Below the pieces are notes generated by a model, which was not told where the DNA came from, ran no database searches, and saw only the letters and a program-made list of their open reading frames with translations. A stretch of 40,711 bases of DNA, taken from NCBI GenBank assembly GCA_009776445.1, contig WRNV01000014.1, forward strand, positions 1 through 40,711, given 5' to 3'. The DNA comes from Oscillospiraceae bacterium (GTDB lineage: Bacteria; Bacillota; Clostridia; Oscillospirales; Oscillospiraceae). Both the position numbers and the translations under genes were made by a program. Shown piece after piece: positions 27,809 to 36,069 of the stretch. Each line of letters opens with the position of its first letter. The stretch's first letter is position 1.

Positions 27809-28852
27809 TTATTCAAAGCTTCTAAACATCAGGAGAAACAATATATTGTTTAGGTGTTCGTTGACAGCCAGCGCCAGCATTATTATAACGGGCGCGGATA
27901 GAAAGAATAGTGCTGTTTTCTTGCCTGCGCTGACTTCGTTCCACGGGTTATGGATCTTATACTTTTTGATTGTAGGGATTCTCTTTATGAAGGCTATGAC
28001 ACCCAAAACTATCAAAATCATGAAACTTAAGGTGTATAAACTTTGGAACGTATTGACCAGCTTGCTTTGCTCGTTCGTTATTTCCTTGAGCGACGATAAA
28101 AGCAGCAACCCTCCGGAGACCGAGTTGAAAATCGAGTGGAGGATCGTTACCACAAACAGCGAGTCGGTGGCGTAGCGGATATAGGCGAGAGCAAAACCTA
28201 GCGCCGTGGTATAAAAGAGCATGAACATGCTCCCGTGCATAAGGCCGAATAAGATCGAGCTTAGTATTATCGCGATACCGCACCCGTATGGTTTCAGCGC
28301 GTCATATATGATCCCTCTGACCAGGAACTCCTCGCAAATGGGCGCCACGACCACGATCAAAAAAACCATTATAATAACGCTTGCTATATTTGTCGAAGGT
28401 TCCATGGTAGTTGGCCTGAACAATTCATCAATGAAGGTTTCACCGCCCGAAACACGGGAAATTAGCCTCAAAACTATAAGAGTCAGAATTGCCGTCCCAA
28501 ATCCGAGACCGTACATCGCGGGGAAATTGCCGAAAGCGCGGGCGAGCCGTCTTGGCTTTTTGTAGAGTTCGCGAAACTTCCCGTCATAGCGATCAAAGCT
28601 ATTAAAAAGAATCATCGCCATATAGATCGGTATCAAGTAGCAAAGTACCACCGCTATCACAGTGTGAAGCGAATATAGGGCTACGCTTCCCAGCGCGTCG
28701 GCGCGCGAATTGATCATGACCGCTACTAGCCCGTTGAGGATCCTGCATATGAAGTAAACGCACATTATGACGCCAAGCCTCGCGCAAACTGATTTATAAG
28801 AGGCAAGTGTTGTTTTTTTAATTAATTCGCCGTCTTCCATGAAAGGGTCCAT
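27809..28852 (-). CDS. CPBP-family intramembrane metalloprotease (Abi/Rce1 type)
   Basis: Polytopic membrane protein of up to 347 residues with about eight hydrophobic segments. The CPBP glutamate motif is CEEFLVRG (about residue 173), followed by the histidine motifs FGLMHGS and HSIFNSV, so all metal-binding residues of the family are present. These proteases process prenylated or peptide substrates, and in Bacillota some give immunity to bacteriocins. The start may be the ATG at 28852 or the in-frame ATG at 28840, which has better spacing from GAAGG. It lies between the pyrB-like gene and an ABC-2 transporter on the same strand. Confidence 0.9.
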   Translation of the reverse strand: MDPFMEDGELIKKTTLASYKSVCARLGVIMCVYFICRILNGLVAVMINSRADALGSVALYSLHTVIAVVLCYLIPIYMAMILFNSFDRYDGKFRELYKKPRRLARAFGNFPAMYGLGFGTAILTLIVLRLISRVSGGETFIDELFRPTTMEPSTNIASVIIMVFLIVVVAPICEEFLVRGIIYDALKPYGCGIAIILSSILFGLMHGSMFMLFYTTALGFALAYIRYATDSLFVVTILHSIFNSVSGGLLLLSSLKEITNEQSKLVNTFQSLYTLSFMILIVLGVIAFIKRIPTIKKYKIHNPWNEVSAGKKTALFFLSAPVIIMLALAVNEHLNNILFLLMFRSFE

Positions 28853-28882
28853 CCTTCGTGTCCTAATAAGGCGTAGCCTACT

Positions 28883-29962
28883 TTAAAGCGTCAACGCCGA
28901 TATCGGTTTATCGCAGTAACCGCAAATATTGGTGCTGTTTTTGGCAAGGAGCTGCGGGAGATATGTGTCCGACTGCGTCACACAGGCAGGGTTCCCGCAT
29001 ACGGCGGACGGCGGCCTGCATTCCACAGGCGGCGGAGCTTGCCTCGGCAAGTGCATAAACTCAAGTAGCAGCGCCATGCGGATGAACATACCGTACCTGG
29101 CTTGCTCGAAATATTTTGCGCGGTGATCGTTATCGACATCCGGCGAAATTTCGCCATATCTTGGCAGCGGATGCATGATCATCAAATCAGGCTTTGCGCT
29201 GTCAAGTGTTTTCATTGTCAGTATATAAACATTTTTGAGACGCCTGTACTCCGCCGCGTCGGCAAAACGTTCGCGCTGAACACGCGTCATGTATAGTATA
29301 TCCAGCTCGGATATGCAATCGGCGAGGCTCCGCGTTTCGGTATACTCCTGCCCATGCGCAGTCATCCCTTCGACTAAATAACCGGGTAAACGCAGCTCGC
29401 TTGGAGATATAAGCGTGAAGCTGATTCCTGGGAACATCGCTAGCGCCTCCACAAGCGAGTGAACGGTCCGGCCATTTTTTAAGTCTCCGCACAACCCTAT
29501 GCGAAAGTCGCTTATGTCTCCACGTTGCTGGGCGATTGTCGTCAAATCCGTAAGGGTTTGCGTAGGATGAAAATGGCTTCCATCGCCGGCGTTTATGACC
29601 GGAACATCCGAATACATCGCAGCTGCCGTCGCGGAACCTTCCTGCGGGCTTCTTATGACGATCGTGTCAGAATAAGATGCCACCATTCTTATTGTGTCCG
29701 CGAGCGTTTCGCCTTTTGAAACCGACGTGCCTATCGGATCGGAAAACCCAAAGACGCCGGCGCCAAGCCGCTGCGCCGCAGCTTGAAATGAAAAGTTAGT
29801 CCGTGTGCTTGGCTCATAAAACATCGTCACAAGAATCTTACCCCGGCACGAGTCGGCATAGACGCCGGGACGTGCGATAATGTCGCGACAACAGGTATAA
29901 AGGCTCTCCCACCATTGTTTTGTCATATCGTCAACACTTACAAGTTTTCGAACTTCCGCCAT
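28883..29962 (-). CDS. pyrB: Aspartate carbamoyltransferase fused to a PyrI-type zinc domain
   Basis: Catalytic chain for carbamoyl phosphate plus aspartate to carbamoylaspartate in pyrimidine synthesis. Carbamoyl-phosphate motifs STRTNF (about 54-59), SVSKGETL, HPTQTLTD and HPLPRYGE are all present, so it looks active. After the catalytic domain (ending near residue 305) a tail carries four cysteines, 322 and 327 in CGNPAC and 347 and 350 in CGYC. Their spacing (CxxxxC, then CxxC) matches the zinc domain of the regulatory chain PyrI, but the nucleotide-binding half of PyrI is absent. Fusions of PyrB with PyrI are known, for example in Thermotoga. ATG 29962 is preferred over GTG 29968 because GGAGGG lies 5 nt upstream. 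No other pyrimidine gene is nearby. It heads the minus-strand group. Confidence 0.92.
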   Translation of the reverse strand: MAEVRKLVSVDDMTKQWWESLYTCCRDIIARPGVYADSCRGKILVTMFYEPSTRTNFSFQAAAQRLGAGVFGFSDPIGTSVSKGETLADTIRMVASYSDTIVIRSPQEGSATAAAMYSDVPVINAGDGSHFHPTQTLTDLTTIAQQRGDISDFRIGLCGDLKNGRTVHSLVEALAMFPGISFTLISPSELRLPGYLVEGMTAHGQEYTETRSLADCISELDILYMTRVQRERFADAAEYRRLKNVYILTMKTLDSAKPDLMIMHPLPRYGEISPDVDNDHRAKYFEQARYGMFIRMALLLEFMHLPRQAPPPVECRPPSAVCGNPACVTQSDTYLPQLLAKNSTNICGYCDKPISALTL

Positions 29963-30181
29963 AATCACCCTCCATCTTAGGCGAACTTTTTTGTAAATTC
30001 TTTATGAACTGAGGCTTTACCGTATTGCATTTGTCCGGCATTCCACGTATATTAAGGAAAAATTCCACATGGAAAACATACCGAACGCAGCATTATTGAA
30101 TACCGTGTTTTATATTATCACAAGAAACAAAAATATGCTACATATTGTTGAAATGATATGTATACGGGGGAAAGGTTAGAA
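29963..30181. other. Divergent intergenic region between pyrB and moxR
   Basis: This AT-rich stretch of about 220 nt separates the pyrB gene (minus) from the Bat operon (plus) and should hold both promoters. I see AT-rich boxes such as TTGAAT and TATTAT near 30099-30117, but their spacing is too short for a convincing sigma-A promoter, so none is assigned. No coding sequence is supported. Confidence 0.5.
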
Positions 30182-30318
30182 ACTGTTCAGAGGGTATCCA
30201 AAAACTCGCAATGGTTACAGGCTCCGCACACAAGTTTTGGACAATAATACAAGTTTTCACTGCTGTACCAGTGCGTTGCCTGTAACCAACCTGTGTTTTT
30301 GGATGCCAGCTGAACAGT
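30182..30318. repeat. Palindromic MITE-like repeat, copy B
   Basis: Second copy of the palindrome at 25739-25879, in the same orientation and mostly identical along its arms; the middle differs. Outer ends ACTGTTCAG / CTGAACAGT form the terminal inverted repeat. AAAGGT occurs just outside both ends (30171-30176 and 30322-30327), which could be a target-site duplication, although the right one is also the moxR ribosome binding site. It ends 15 nt before the moxR start codon, so a moxR transcript started further upstream would carry a long hairpin in its leader. Confidence 0.88.
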
Positions 30319-30333
30319 AACAAAGGTAAAAAA

Positions 30334-31296
30334 ATGGATCAGATGTGGGAAGCAAAATGCCAACTTGAAATGGAAAAGGTGTCCGCGCTAAAAGGAGAAA
30401 TACGCAAAGCTATCATAGGCCAGGAATACATGATGGACAGAATACTCATCGGTTTGCTAGCCGGTGGGCATATACTGCTAGAAGGCGTGCCTGGGCTTGC
30501 GAAGTCGCTGGCTGTAAGCACAGTCGCGCGCGCGATCAGCGTCGATTTCAAGAGGATACAGTTTACCCCCGACCTGTTGCCGGCGGATATTCTGGGCACG
30601 GAAATCTATCAGCAGGGCACGGGCGAATTCATAATAAAAAAAGGTCCGATTTTCACCAATTTCATCCTTGCGGATGAAATCAACAGGGCACCGGCAAAAG
30701 TGCAGTCCGCGCTACTGGAAGCAATGCAGGAAAAACAGGTGACCATAGGGGAGTCTACATACCCGCTCGATAAGCCTTTCCTTGTCATCGCTACCCAAAA
30801 CCCGCTGGAACAGCAAGGGACGTATCAGCTGCCTGAAGCGCAGCAGGACAGATTCATGCTGAAACTGAAGATCCAGTACCCCAAAAAGGAAGAAGAGCGG
30901 GAAATCATCAGCCGTTACGCGTGGGAAACCGCCCCGGAGCCGGATGTTTCGCCGGTTGTGAACCGCGATGATATTTTTGAAATGCGTCAATTTGTAGATA
31001 GCATCTACATCGACGAAAAAGTAATCCAGTACGTGCTTGATATTGTGTTTAAAACAAGGGAAGCATCTCCCTATATCGCCTGCGGAGCATCGCCGCGCGC
31101 GTCGATAAACCTGGTCAAATCCGCCAAATGCAGGGCGTTTCTCGACGGCCGCGATTATGTCACACCCGACGATATCAAAGCAATGGTTTATGATGTAATG
31201 CGCCACCGCATCCTCATATCCTATGAAGCGGAAGCCGATGACATCTCCGCCGAAAACCTGATTGAGGACATCCTTGAAAAAACCAATTTGCCGTAG
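30334..31296 (+). CDS. MoxR-family AAA+ ATPase
   Basis: Cytoplasmic AAA+ ATPase of 320 residues, thought to act as a chaperone for VWA-domain partner proteins. Walker A is GVPGLAKS (about 51-58), Walker B is ILADEINRAPAKVQ, sensor 1 is ATQNPLEQQGTYQLPEAQ, and the lid domain has ACGASPRASI. AAAGG 7 nt before the ATG is only a moderate binding site. The gene opens a tightly packed operon with DUF58 and VWA genes, the usual MoxR/Bat context. Its leader contains palindrome copy B, so it may be under the influence of that hairpin. Confidence 0.95.
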   Translation: MDQMWEAKCQLEMEKVSALKGEIRKAIIGQEYMMDRILIGLLAGGHILLEGVPGLAKSLAVSTVARAISVDFKRIQFTPDLLPADILGTEIYQQGTGEFIIKKGPIFTNFILADEINRAPAKVQSALLEAMQEKQVTIGESTYPLDKPFLVIATQNPLEQQGTYQLPEAQQDRFMLKLKIQYPKKEEEREIISRYAWETAPEPDVSPVVNRDDIFEMRQFVDSIYIDEKVIQYVLDIVFKTREASPYIACGASPRASINLVKSAKCRAFLDGRDYVTPDDIKAMVYDVMRHRILISYEAEADDISAENLIEDILEKTNLP

Positions 31297-31326
31297 TACC
31301 ATTATTCGCAAAGGATAGGTGGCAGC

Positions 31327-32148
31327 ATGCAATCGAGCAAACTTGCCAAGAAAATACGAAGGATAGAGATAACGTCAAACAAGCTGGTTGACGAGATTTT
31401 TTCCGGAGAATACAGGTCGGGCTTTCGCGGAAAAGGCATAGAATTTGACAACATCCGTCAATACATACCAGGCGACGACGTGCGCAACATCGACTGGAAC
31501 GTCACTGCCAGGCACAACAAGACGTTTGTCAAGCAGTTTTGCGAAGAGCGGGAGATGAACATGTTCCTGCTTATCGATATGTCGCGATCTAACAGCTTTG
31601 GCAGGAAAAAAGAACTCATAACGGAAATCAGCGCGACGTTGGCGCTATCCGCCAATCGGAACAACGACAGGGTGGGAGTCATATTTTTCACGGAGACGGT
31701 CGAAAAAATGATTCCTTCCAAAAACGGCAAAAAGCACATTCTATCGATCATTGAAAGCATCTTGGAATTCGAGCCGCGCCAAACCGGAACCAGTATTTCC
31801 AACGCCCTGCGGTACTTTAGCCGGATCGAGAAAAAAAGAAGCGTCGTGTTTTTAATATCCGACTTTCTTGACGTTGGATATGAGAAAGAATTAAAAGCGT
31901 CGTCCAGTCGCAATGATCTGATCCAAATCCGGGTGATCGACAGAGCTGAGGAGCGCGTACCGGCAGGCGCGATTTTCACATTTGAAGATTTGGAGACCGG
32001 GGAAACCGTTGTGCTTGACAACATGAAGCGCGATTTGGAGATAAAACCGCCCGATGCCGGATATAGAAGGAATACTGTCACGATCTATACTGATGAAGAT
32101 TATGTCAAACCTTTGAGGCAGTTTTTCAAAAGAAGGGGAAGAGCATGA
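31327..32148 (+). CDS. DUF58 domain protein (VWA-like)
   Basis: Soluble 273-residue protein of the DUF58 family, which normally pairs with MoxR ATPases. The diagnostic block runs from YIPGDDVRNIDWNVTARHNK to FVKQFCEEREMN, followed by a VWA-like fold with a partial MIDAS motif (LLIDMSRSNSFG). The ATG has an AGGTGG sequence upstream and the stop overlaps the next start (ATGA). Its position right after moxR is the standard arrangement. Confidence 0.93.
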   Translation: MQSSKLAKKIRRIEITSNKLVDEIFSGEYRSGFRGKGIEFDNIRQYIPGDDVRNIDWNVTARHNKTFVKQFCEEREMNMFLLIDMSRSNSFGRKKELITEISATLALSANRNNDRVGVIFFTETVEKMIPSKNGKKHILSIIESILEFEPRQTGTSISNALRYFSRIEKKRSVVFLISDFLDVGYEKELKASSSRNDLIQIRVIDRAEERVPAGAIFTFEDLETGETVVLDNMKRDLEIKPPDAGYRRNTVTIYTDEDYVKPLRQFFKRRGRA

Positions 32149-33053
32149 GCAAAAGAGCGATCCCTTTTCTGTTACCTGCATTGCTCCTGTTGATTGCGAC
32201 AGTCGCATGGGTACTCGCGGAAACCGTCGGGGAAGCCAAAGAAAACCGGGATGACGCGCAAGACGCCAGGAACATTTATATAGGCGACATAGTTACGCTA
32301 AAGATCACCCCGACCTCGCGCCCCGTTAGTATGGAACAGATCGAGGAGGCATTCCAGGACTTTGAGATTGTTGAGATCAAAGATGAGCCGGACGGCTATT
32401 CACTTTCGGTGAGGACTTTTGAAGTTGGCGAGCGGAGAATAATGCTCGGAAACAAAGAAATCGTGATAAACGTAAGTTCAACGTTGGATGATATCGAGCG
32501 CGCGAGTTTATTCGAGGGAGATGCCTGGGTAATAGCGCCAGGGATACGGTTCCATTGGCGTGTGCTGTTTTATGGCACGGCAGTAGTATTTGCGCTTTCC
32601 GGCGCCTTCGTTATTGTTACAATTGTTAGAAAAAGAAAAGTGAAAACGCTATCACCCTTGCGATTGTTCATGAAGCGTTGCGCCGGCCTTTCAGTCGACG
32701 ATGATTTAAACGATTCCTATTTCGTCGATTTGACATTTTATTTCAAGCAATACCTCGCCGCCTGCCATCGGCATTGGGTTTCACCTGGGAGCGACGGCAA
32801 TACGCGTTTAACCGACGCCGAATACATAGGCAAAACATCCGCCGAAATAATGAACATGCTCGGAGATACGCGAACGCTTGATGATTTTCTTGTAGATATC
32901 CACGATTGGCTCACTGAGTGCGACAAAATGAAATTTACAGGCATGGAAGTTACCGCTGAAGCAAAAGAAACGCATTGCGCCAAATTGAAGCAATTAGTCG
33001 AAAGAATTGACCAGTGCCTGATGCGGCATGAGGTCACGTTGTATTCAAGGTAG
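32145..33053 (+). CDS. Two-TM protein of the Bat operon, DUF4381-like position
   Basis: 302-residue membrane protein. TM1 or an uncleaved signal (about residues 6-24, FLLPALLLLIATVAWVLA) is followed by an extracellular beta-rich region of about 110 residues (GDIVTLKITPTSRPVS resembles the start of BatD-type domains). TM2 is at about 142-160, and a cytoplasmic helical domain of about 140 residues follows. It holds the slot in which DUF4381 proteins occur in MoxR/Bat operons, but similarity is judged from layout only. Its ATG overlaps the DUF58 stop codon by 4 nt, so the two are coupled. Confidence 0.75.
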   Translation: MSKRAIPFLLPALLLLIATVAWVLAETVGEAKENRDDAQDARNIYIGDIVTLKITPTSRPVSMEQIEEAFQDFEIVEIKDEPDGYSLSVRTFEVGERRIMLGNKEIVINVSSTLDDIERASLFEGDAWVIAPGIRFHWRVLFYGTAVVFALSGAFVIVTIVRKRKVKTLSPLRLFMKRCAGLSVDDDLNDSYFVDLTFYFKQYLAACHRHWVSPGSDGNTRLTDAEYIGKTSAEIMNMLGDTRTLDDFLVDIHDWLTECDKMKFTGMEVTAEAKETHCAKLKQLVERIDQCLMRHEVTLYSR

Positions 33054-33062
33054 GGTAGAGGC

Positions 33063-34031
33063 ATGGTACGATTTGCGAATTGGTGGTTTCTTCTGTTAAT
33101 ACCCGTTGCGGCATACCTGTTCTGGCTTTCGAGGAGAAGGAGAGGGCTGAAGTTTTCCAGCGTAAAATTGCTCATTGGCGTCGGCGCCGGCAAGACCATA
33201 AAGGACAAAATTGGCAAAATGCTTATATTTTGCGGGATAATACTATCATTGGCAGCTATGGCAAGACCCCAATCTACAGAAAACATCGGATTCATATCGC
33301 AACGGGGCGTCGATATCGCTGTGATCCTTGATGTATCCGGCAGCATGCAATCGGTCGATTTTGAGCCAAACCGGATGGAAGTTGCGAGGAAAACCACTGA
33401 TAATTTCATATCCCAACGGGCCAGCGACAGGGTTTCTTTGATCATTTTCGCTGGGACGGCATATACCCGCGTCCCCTTGACTTTGGATCACAATATCGTA
33501 AGGGAATCACTTGCTCAAGTAACAACGGAATCGGTGAACACAGACGGCACGGCGATCGGTATGGCGATATCAGTCGGTATCAACCGATTAGAAAAAAGCG
33601 ACGCAGCGTCGCGGATAATGATATTGCTAACTGACGGAGACAACAATATGGGGGCTATCGATCCGTTAACGGCAAGCAAACTCGCGCAGGATCTGGGCAT
33701 TCGGATATATACGATTGGCGTCGGCAGCGACACGATGGTCATTCCCGTGCAGGTTTTTGGCATGACCCAATTCCAACAATATCCCGGAGGGTTCAACGAG
33801 GAGCTGCTTAAGCAGATAGCGGAAAACACGGGCGGCCAGTATTTTCGGGCTTTGGAACCTAAAGCTCTATCGCAAATATTCGATACGATCAACCAGCTTG
33901 AGAAAACAGAATTCAACAACGACAATTTTACCGAATATATCGAGTTGGCGTTCCCACTGATTAAGACGGCGCTGGTTTTGCTGATGGTTGGGATCATATT
34001 GGATAAGTTCTATTTTGTGCAGATACCCTGA
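33063..34031 (+). CDS. batA: VWA-domain membrane protein (BatA-like)
   Basis: 322 residues with N-terminal TM helices (about 6-20 and 54-72), a von Willebrand factor A domain in the middle and a C-terminal TM helix (about 300-316). The metal-ion adhesion site is complete: DVSGSM (about 90-95), a Thr in the loop NTDGTAIG, and Asp in LLTDGDNN. The VWA domain should face the periplasm or cell exterior and bind protein partners. The start follows a GGTAGAGGC stretch. It is followed after about 120 nt by a second VWA gene, the BatA-BatB pair of the aerotolerance-type operon. Confidence 0.92.
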   Translation: MVRFANWWFLLLIPVAAYLFWLSRRRRGLKFSSVKLLIGVGAGKTIKDKIGKMLIFCGIILSLAAMARPQSTENIGFISQRGVDIAVILDVSGSMQSVDFEPNRMEVARKTTDNFISQRASDRVSLIIFAGTAYTRVPLTLDHNIVRESLAQVTTESVNTDGTAIGMAISVGINRLEKSDAASRIMILLTDGDNNMGAIDPLTASKLAQDLGIRIYTIGVGSDTMVIPVQVFGMTQFQQYPGGFNEELLKQIAENTGGQYFRALEPKALSQIFDTINQLEKTEFNNDNFTEYIELAFPLIKTALVLLMVGIILDKFYFVQIP

Positions 34032-34079
34032 TGCGAGCGCTGCCCGTAACCCCAAAAATGTTTGAATGTACGCGCTCGC

Positions 34080-34124
34080 AGTGGCTAGTATCTAGTGGCT
34101 AGTGGCTAGTGGTTAGTGGTTAGG
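34080..34124. repeat. Heptanucleotide tandem repeat between batA and batB
   Basis: Six tandem 7-bp units plus a partial one: AGTGGCT, AGTATCT, AGTGGCT, AGTGGCT, AGTGGTT, AGTGGTT, AGG. They fill part of the only sizable gap (about 120 nt) inside an otherwise closely packed operon. Confidence 0.88.
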
Positions 34125-34177
34125 AGACGGGAGTTGCGGAGAGAAATAACTTGTTTTTTATGAAAGGCGGTGGGAGT

Positions 34178-35173
34178 TTGTTATCGGATTTTGAATTCAA
34201 GTATCCAATGAACGTGTTTTATTCGCTATTAGCTATAATTGCGCTTACGTTCTTCATCCTTGCTTTTTGGAAAAAGGAAAAAATCCTGGCGCTGTTGCGT
34301 TTGAGCGGCAAAATCCGCTTCAAGCTGCCACGTTCGCTGCTGCTTGGCGCGGGACTCGGATTGATCGCGTTTTCACTGCTTGGCCCTCAGGTTTTTGCGG
34401 GATACACGGAGGTTTCCAAAACAGGCATGGACATTTATATTCTCATCGACACATCAAAAAGCATGCTCGTCACCGACATAAAACCGGACAGGATGACAAT
34501 AGCTAAGAAAATCGTGGGGGACCTGCTTGATAACCTACAAGGCGACAGGATTGGTTTTATCCCGTTCGCGTCGGGCGCTTACATACAGATGCCGCTGACG
34601 GACGACTACCAGCTTGCCCGCATGTTCCTCGACGTGATGGACACGGATATGATAAGCGGCGGCGGGACGAATTTGGCTGCCGCGCTGAAACTAGCGTCAG
34701 ATTCTTTCAAAAGAGCCTCGGATGCGGATCGGGTCGTCATTATCCTCAGTGATGGTGAGGAAAACGACGGCGTCAGTTACAATACATTGATGGGTATCGA
34801 GGATACGCGCATAAAAATATACGCTATAGGCATTGGGACTGAAAAAGGCGGGCTTATACCCATATACAACGCCGCCGGGGACGCGGTCGTCGATTATATG
34901 AAAGACGATAGAGGAAATCCTGCCACCTCTCGCCTTGAGCCGGAGAATCTGCAAAAACTGGCGCGCGACGGAAACGGCTCATATTTCCAAGCGACTTTGC
35001 AAGGATATGAAACACAATCTTTAGTCGAGGAACTTTTGACACTGAAAAGGGATGTTTCAGAATCGGAACGGATAGAGCATTTTGAGCCGATGTTCCAGTA
35101 TTTTTTAGGGGCGGGCTTGCTGCTGTTTATAACCGCTTGGTTTTTCCCGGACAGGAGGAGGGCGCGGGCATGA
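34178..35173 (+). CDS. batB: VWA-domain membrane protein (BatB-like)
   Basis: About 331 residues with the same plan as BatA: TM helices near the N-terminus (about 10-28 and 48-64), a VWA domain with DTSKSM (about 91), a Thr in GGGTNLA and IILSDGEENDG, and a C-terminal TM helix (FLGAGLLLFITAWFF). TTG 34178 is preferred because AAAGG lies about 9 nt upstream; the in-frame ATG at 34160 is the alternative and lacks a well-spaced site. The end overlaps the TPR gene (ATGA). BatA and BatB are thought to form a complex in the membrane. Confidence 0.9.
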   Translation: MLSDFEFKYPMNVFYSLLAIIALTFFILAFWKKEKILALLRLSGKIRFKLPRSLLLGAGLGLIAFSLLGPQVFAGYTEVSKTGMDIYILIDTSKSMLVTDIKPDRMTIAKKIVGDLLDNLQGDRIGFIPFASGAYIQMPLTDDYQLARMFLDVMDTDMISGGGTNLAAALKLASDSFKRASDADRVVIILSDGEENDGVSYNTLMGIEDTRIKIYAIGIGTEKGGLIPIYNAAGDAVVDYMKDDRGNPATSRLEPENLQKLARDGNGSYFQATLQGYETQSLVEELLTLKRDVSESERIEHFEPMFQYFLGAGLLLFITAWFFPDRRRARA

Positions 35174-36069
35174 GAAAAATATTGCTGTTATCGGGACTAT
35201 TTACCGTTATATTACTTTCTATGTCGCTGACGGGATTTACAGACAAGGATGATTCTGTCAAGGAAGCGATGTGGCTTGGGAACCAGAAATATGAATTGGG
35301 TGCGTTTGATGAGGCATTGAAGTTGTATGAATCGGGACTTGAGATAAACCCTGACGATGGACCGCTTAACTTTAACGCTGCACAAGCTGCGTATTTGCTG
35401 GGGGAGTACAGCAAAGCCGAGGAGTATTACGGGAAATCCGGGGACAACATCGAGAGGTTTCTTAACGTCGGAAATATTTATGCCGCGCTGGGCGACAGTC
35501 TTGATGAAAACGAGCAGAAGTTGCAATGTTACCTTCAAGCGTTGAAATATTATCAAGAGGGCATAATTATGTTCCCTCAGAACGTGCCGCTCAAATTTAA
35601 CTACGAAATAGTAAAGGGGAAAGCTGACGACATTTCAAGCGATATGGATCAGCAGGACAGCGATAGCCAGGACAATGATGAAAGCGACAGTGACGATAGC
35701 CAGGAACAAAACGAGCAAGAGCAAGAAGGGCAGGAGCAAGACAACCAAGAGCAGGACGGACAGGAGCAGGACAGCCAGGAACAGGACAGCCAGGAACAGG
35801 ACAGTCAAGAGCAGGACGGCCAAGAACAAGAAGGGCAGGAGCAAGACAACCAGGAGCAGGAAGGGCAGGAACAAGAGCAAGCGCAGGGGCAAGAACAGGA
35901 AGAAGGCGAAGAAGACGGGCAGGATGCCAATAGTTTGGAGGAAAACGAGATCGACTTGGATATGGAAGCTATAGAGCGAATACTGAAAATGCTTGAAATC
36001 CAAGAAGAAGAGAGCCTGAAGAATAATCAGGAAGTTGTTGGAGGGAAAAATGGGAAAAATGGTTGGTAA
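35170..36069 (+). CDS. TPR protein with Gln/Glu/Asp-rich pentapeptide tail (BatC/BatE-like)
   Basis: 299 residues. A signal peptide or anchor (about residues 3-20) is followed by TPR repeats (AMWLGNQKYELGAFDEALKL and PLNFNAAQAAYLLGEYSKAE are clear) up to about 155. About 100 highly acidic low-complexity residues follow, built from a pentapeptide of the form QEQ(D/E)(S/G/N), and then a short helical end. The TPR part should bind the VWA partners. The ATG overlaps the BatB stop, with AGGAGGAG about 8 nt upstream, and the 3' end overlaps the BatD start. The position between batB and batD is where TPR proteins of Bat operons are found. Confidence 0.88.
   Translation: MRKILLLSGLFTVILLSMSLTGFTDKDDSVKEAMWLGNQKYELGAFDEALKLYESGLEINPDDGPLNFNAAQAAYLLGEYSKAEEYYGKSGDNIERFLNVGNIYAALGDSLDENEQKLQCYLQALKYYQEGIIMFPQNVPLKFNYEIVKGKADDISSDMDQQDSDSQDNDESDSDDSQEQNEQEQEGQEQDNQEQDGQEQDSQEQDSQEQDSQEQDGQEQEGQEQDNQEQEGQEQEQAQGQEQEEGEEDGQDANSLEENEIDLDMEAIERILKMLEIQEEESLKNNQEVVGGKNGKNGW
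35715..35904 (+). repeat. 15-bp tandem repeats coding the QEQ(D/E)-rich tail
   Basis: Imperfect 15-bp units around CAGGAGCAGGACAGC recur about a dozen times and encode a pentapeptide of Gln, Glu, Gln, Asp or Glu, and Ser, Gly or Asn. The unit keeps frame, so length variation among strains is plausible. Confidence 0.88.

Noticed and set aside
30095-30175. Sigma-A promoter for moxR from TTGAAT and TATTAT boxes
   Set aside because: The spacing between the boxes is about 12 nt, too short for a standard promoter.
25739-30318. Composite transposon bounded by the two palindromic repeats
   Set aside because: The copies have no transposase, and the DNA between them holds ordinary genes including pyrB; two independent insertions are simpler.
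31458-32081. 207-codon minus-strand frame over the DUF58 gene
   Set aside because: It is antisense to a well-supported gene and shows no domain.
34080-34124. CRISPR-like array
   Set aside because: The units are contiguous 7-mers without spacers, so it is a simple tandem repeat.
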